A stretch of 64,000 nt of DNA from Gracilariopsis chorda (lineage: Eukaryota; Rhodophyta; Florideophyceae; Gracilariales; Gracilariaceae): NCBI GenBank assembly GCA_003194525.1, contig NBIV01000014.1, positions 248,001 through 312,000 on the forward strand. The letters run 5' to 3'. The position numbers were made by a program, and so were the translations under genes. Position 1 is the first letter of the stretch. Each line of letters starts with the position of its first letter. Positions 62,482-64,000 of this stretch are shown here, piece by piece. A model generated the notes under the pieces. That model worked only from the letters and a program-made list of their open reading frames with translations, did no database searches and was not told the DNA's origin.

Positions 62482-64000
62482 GTGGAAGTTGAAGAACCCC
62501 AAACGGCGTCACAACCGCTGCCGCCTCAGGAGATCCAGGCCCAGGGTGCGATAGAACCCAATACACTTATCGAGTCTACGGTCCCATGCCTCACCGATTC
62601 GCTCTCGCAAAAGCTCGCCAAACGGACTCCTGCAGGTATCGAGGCGCATTTTGGGTCCGGCTACCACGCCCTAATGGAGGAGATTGCGATCGAACGTACG
62701 CACCGGGCGGTAGACGCCCTCTTGCATTCCGATGCTTTCCGGGAGGTGATTTCTGATGTTATCCGAGCGGAGGCTCGCTTCCAAACCACGCAGCTACAAC
62801 CGGTAGCAGGGTTACAAAGTGCATCTTCGGTACAAGAGAGGTTCTCTCTATCGACACCTCAGGTAGCGCCAGGCAGAGGAGGACAGGATACTGCCATTAC
62901 TCGCGGCGGATAAGGACAGGATATCACCGCAAGGACACGCGCAAGCCTTAGGAATACCGCTATGAACCGTTTGGACCTGACAACCAACAGAGGAGGACAG
63001 GATACCGGTCGCAACAAAACTCATCTTTTGAGATGAGCACAGCATACTCGGCTGGTGAATCACGATAGCAGGAACCCCGTCAGACCCCCAGACACCACTC
63101 AGGAAAGACAAAGCAGAAAAGGGAGGTGCAAAAGAAGAAATAGAAGACACCCCGATTCAGAGAGTAGTACGGGCTCTGATTCCGAAAACAGATCCGACTC
63201 AGAGGACGACGCGCCTCTGAAGGAGAAACGACCAGGGGTCAGGAAGATCGTCCCATTAAACGATCTATTCGCCAAAGTGGTGGATTATGAAACCTACATG
63301 TTGAATGATTGCTCCACTGTTTACGACACGTCGGTCGCTGAAGGACTTACGAAGATTCAGCACCAAGTGGATATTCAAATGAAAAAATACATCTTTTCAG
63401 GCGAAGACCCCATCTCAGTGCTGAACTTTATTACACGCTTCCGTTCAGCGTGTAACACTAAAAGCGTGCATGAAGGTGGCGCCATGTGGTGCTTTCAGTT
63501 CTACCTCACTGGGCAGGCGCACTCCCTCTTGCAACCCCGCCTCACAGGAGAAAGCGCAATTGTAAATGATCCTGCAACTGAAGTCCTGATGACGTGCCCG
63601 AGGTGATCAACTTCCTCCTCAAACGGTACGCCAAAGCCGACGTGATTGCGGATGCTGACGCTGCCGTGACCTCTTACCGGCAGAGCACGGGAATGAACGA
63701 AACGGAGTTTACCAGAAACTCTGGAGCAAGCCCTTAAGGTGCGGAAACGTTTACTCCGAACGGCGGTTAAAGTCGCTGTTCGTCACGGGACTCCTTCCTT
63801 CGATACGTGCAAGGGTGCGCAACCTTTTCACAACGCATCATCGGACCACCTATACGGAGTTAGGGCGTTTCGTGTAATCCTACCGGGACACCCACCGCGC
63901 TGCACGGCGAAGCCACCCTACACTTTCGGAAAAACCCTCCGCCTCAAGGAATCGCACGGCTATGGCCTTTACGTTGGACACCAGCACCTCAGGAGACGCA
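62482..64000 (+). mobile_element. gag region of a third LTR retroelement, cut by the window end
   Basis: A plus-strand frame runs from 62482 with stops at 62911 and near 63034, then continues in the same frame to 63606 (DSESSTGSDSENRSDSEDDAP, then VLNFITRFRSACNTKSV and WCFQFYLTGQA, typical gag capsid helices). After a shift near 63600 it goes on with VINFLLKRYAKADVIADADA, and further on SLFVTGLLPSIRARVRNLF. Two stops and at least one frame change mean it is decayed. Any pol would lie beyond 64000. Orientation is opposite to elements 1 and 2. Confidence 0.75.

Overview
This is nuclear DNA of a eukaryote, most likely a photosynthetic alga; a red alga is my best inference. The direct evidence is a spliceosomal intron in a proteasome beta gene, the eukaryote-only proteins MAD1, EB1, Sec61-beta and Mediator MED27, and a thylakoid-lumen-type pentapeptide protein with a two-part targeting leader. 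Genes are nearly all intronless, short-spaced and on both strands. A SHAQKYF-type MYB with an extra Cys/His motif and decayed gypsy elements add to the red-algal impression, but no sequence comparison was possible.

Layout. At 0.3-6.6 kb lie a NUMOD3-like gene, a CZIB (DUF866) zinc protein, the CCA-adding tRNA nucleotidyltransferase and an unknown membrane-anchored protein. A gene-poor stretch follows to 12 kb. From 12 to 17.5 kb are Sec61-beta, a PLP-homeostasis protein (YggS family), MAD1 and proteasome beta-6; the last two are divergent over 325 bp. From 19 to 20.4 kb there is a broken MYB gene next to a LINE tail. From 23.6 to 33 kb are a KA1-like protein, a decayed LINE RNase H, a Tas-type aldo/keto reductase, a MED27 subunit and an unknown coiled protein. 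From 34.5 to 46.8 kb is a dense, GC-rich island: two DMT-type transporters, a lumenal pentapeptide protein, an AGC kinase, EB1, aspartate aminotransferase, and an adenylate-forming-enzyme relative with a very long coiled-coil insert and missing catalytic motifs. From 47 kb onward the window is repeat territory: a 464-bp palindrome-rich tandem duplication, a small metallothionein-like gene, and remains of three LTR retroelements (two on the minus strand, one gag on the plus strand running off the end).

The genes do not form one pathway. Recurring features are convergent gene ends almost touching (12.3 and 37.4 kb), divergent pairs sharing short upstream regions, and long C or C/T runs on the coding strand just upstream of start codons. 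At least four reading-frame breaks each look like one surplus base, which bears on assembly quality. The best candidates for something undescribed are the pseudo-adenylate-forming coiled-coil protein, the duplicated hairpin element at 50 kb, and the long perfect hairpin at 28.3 kb.
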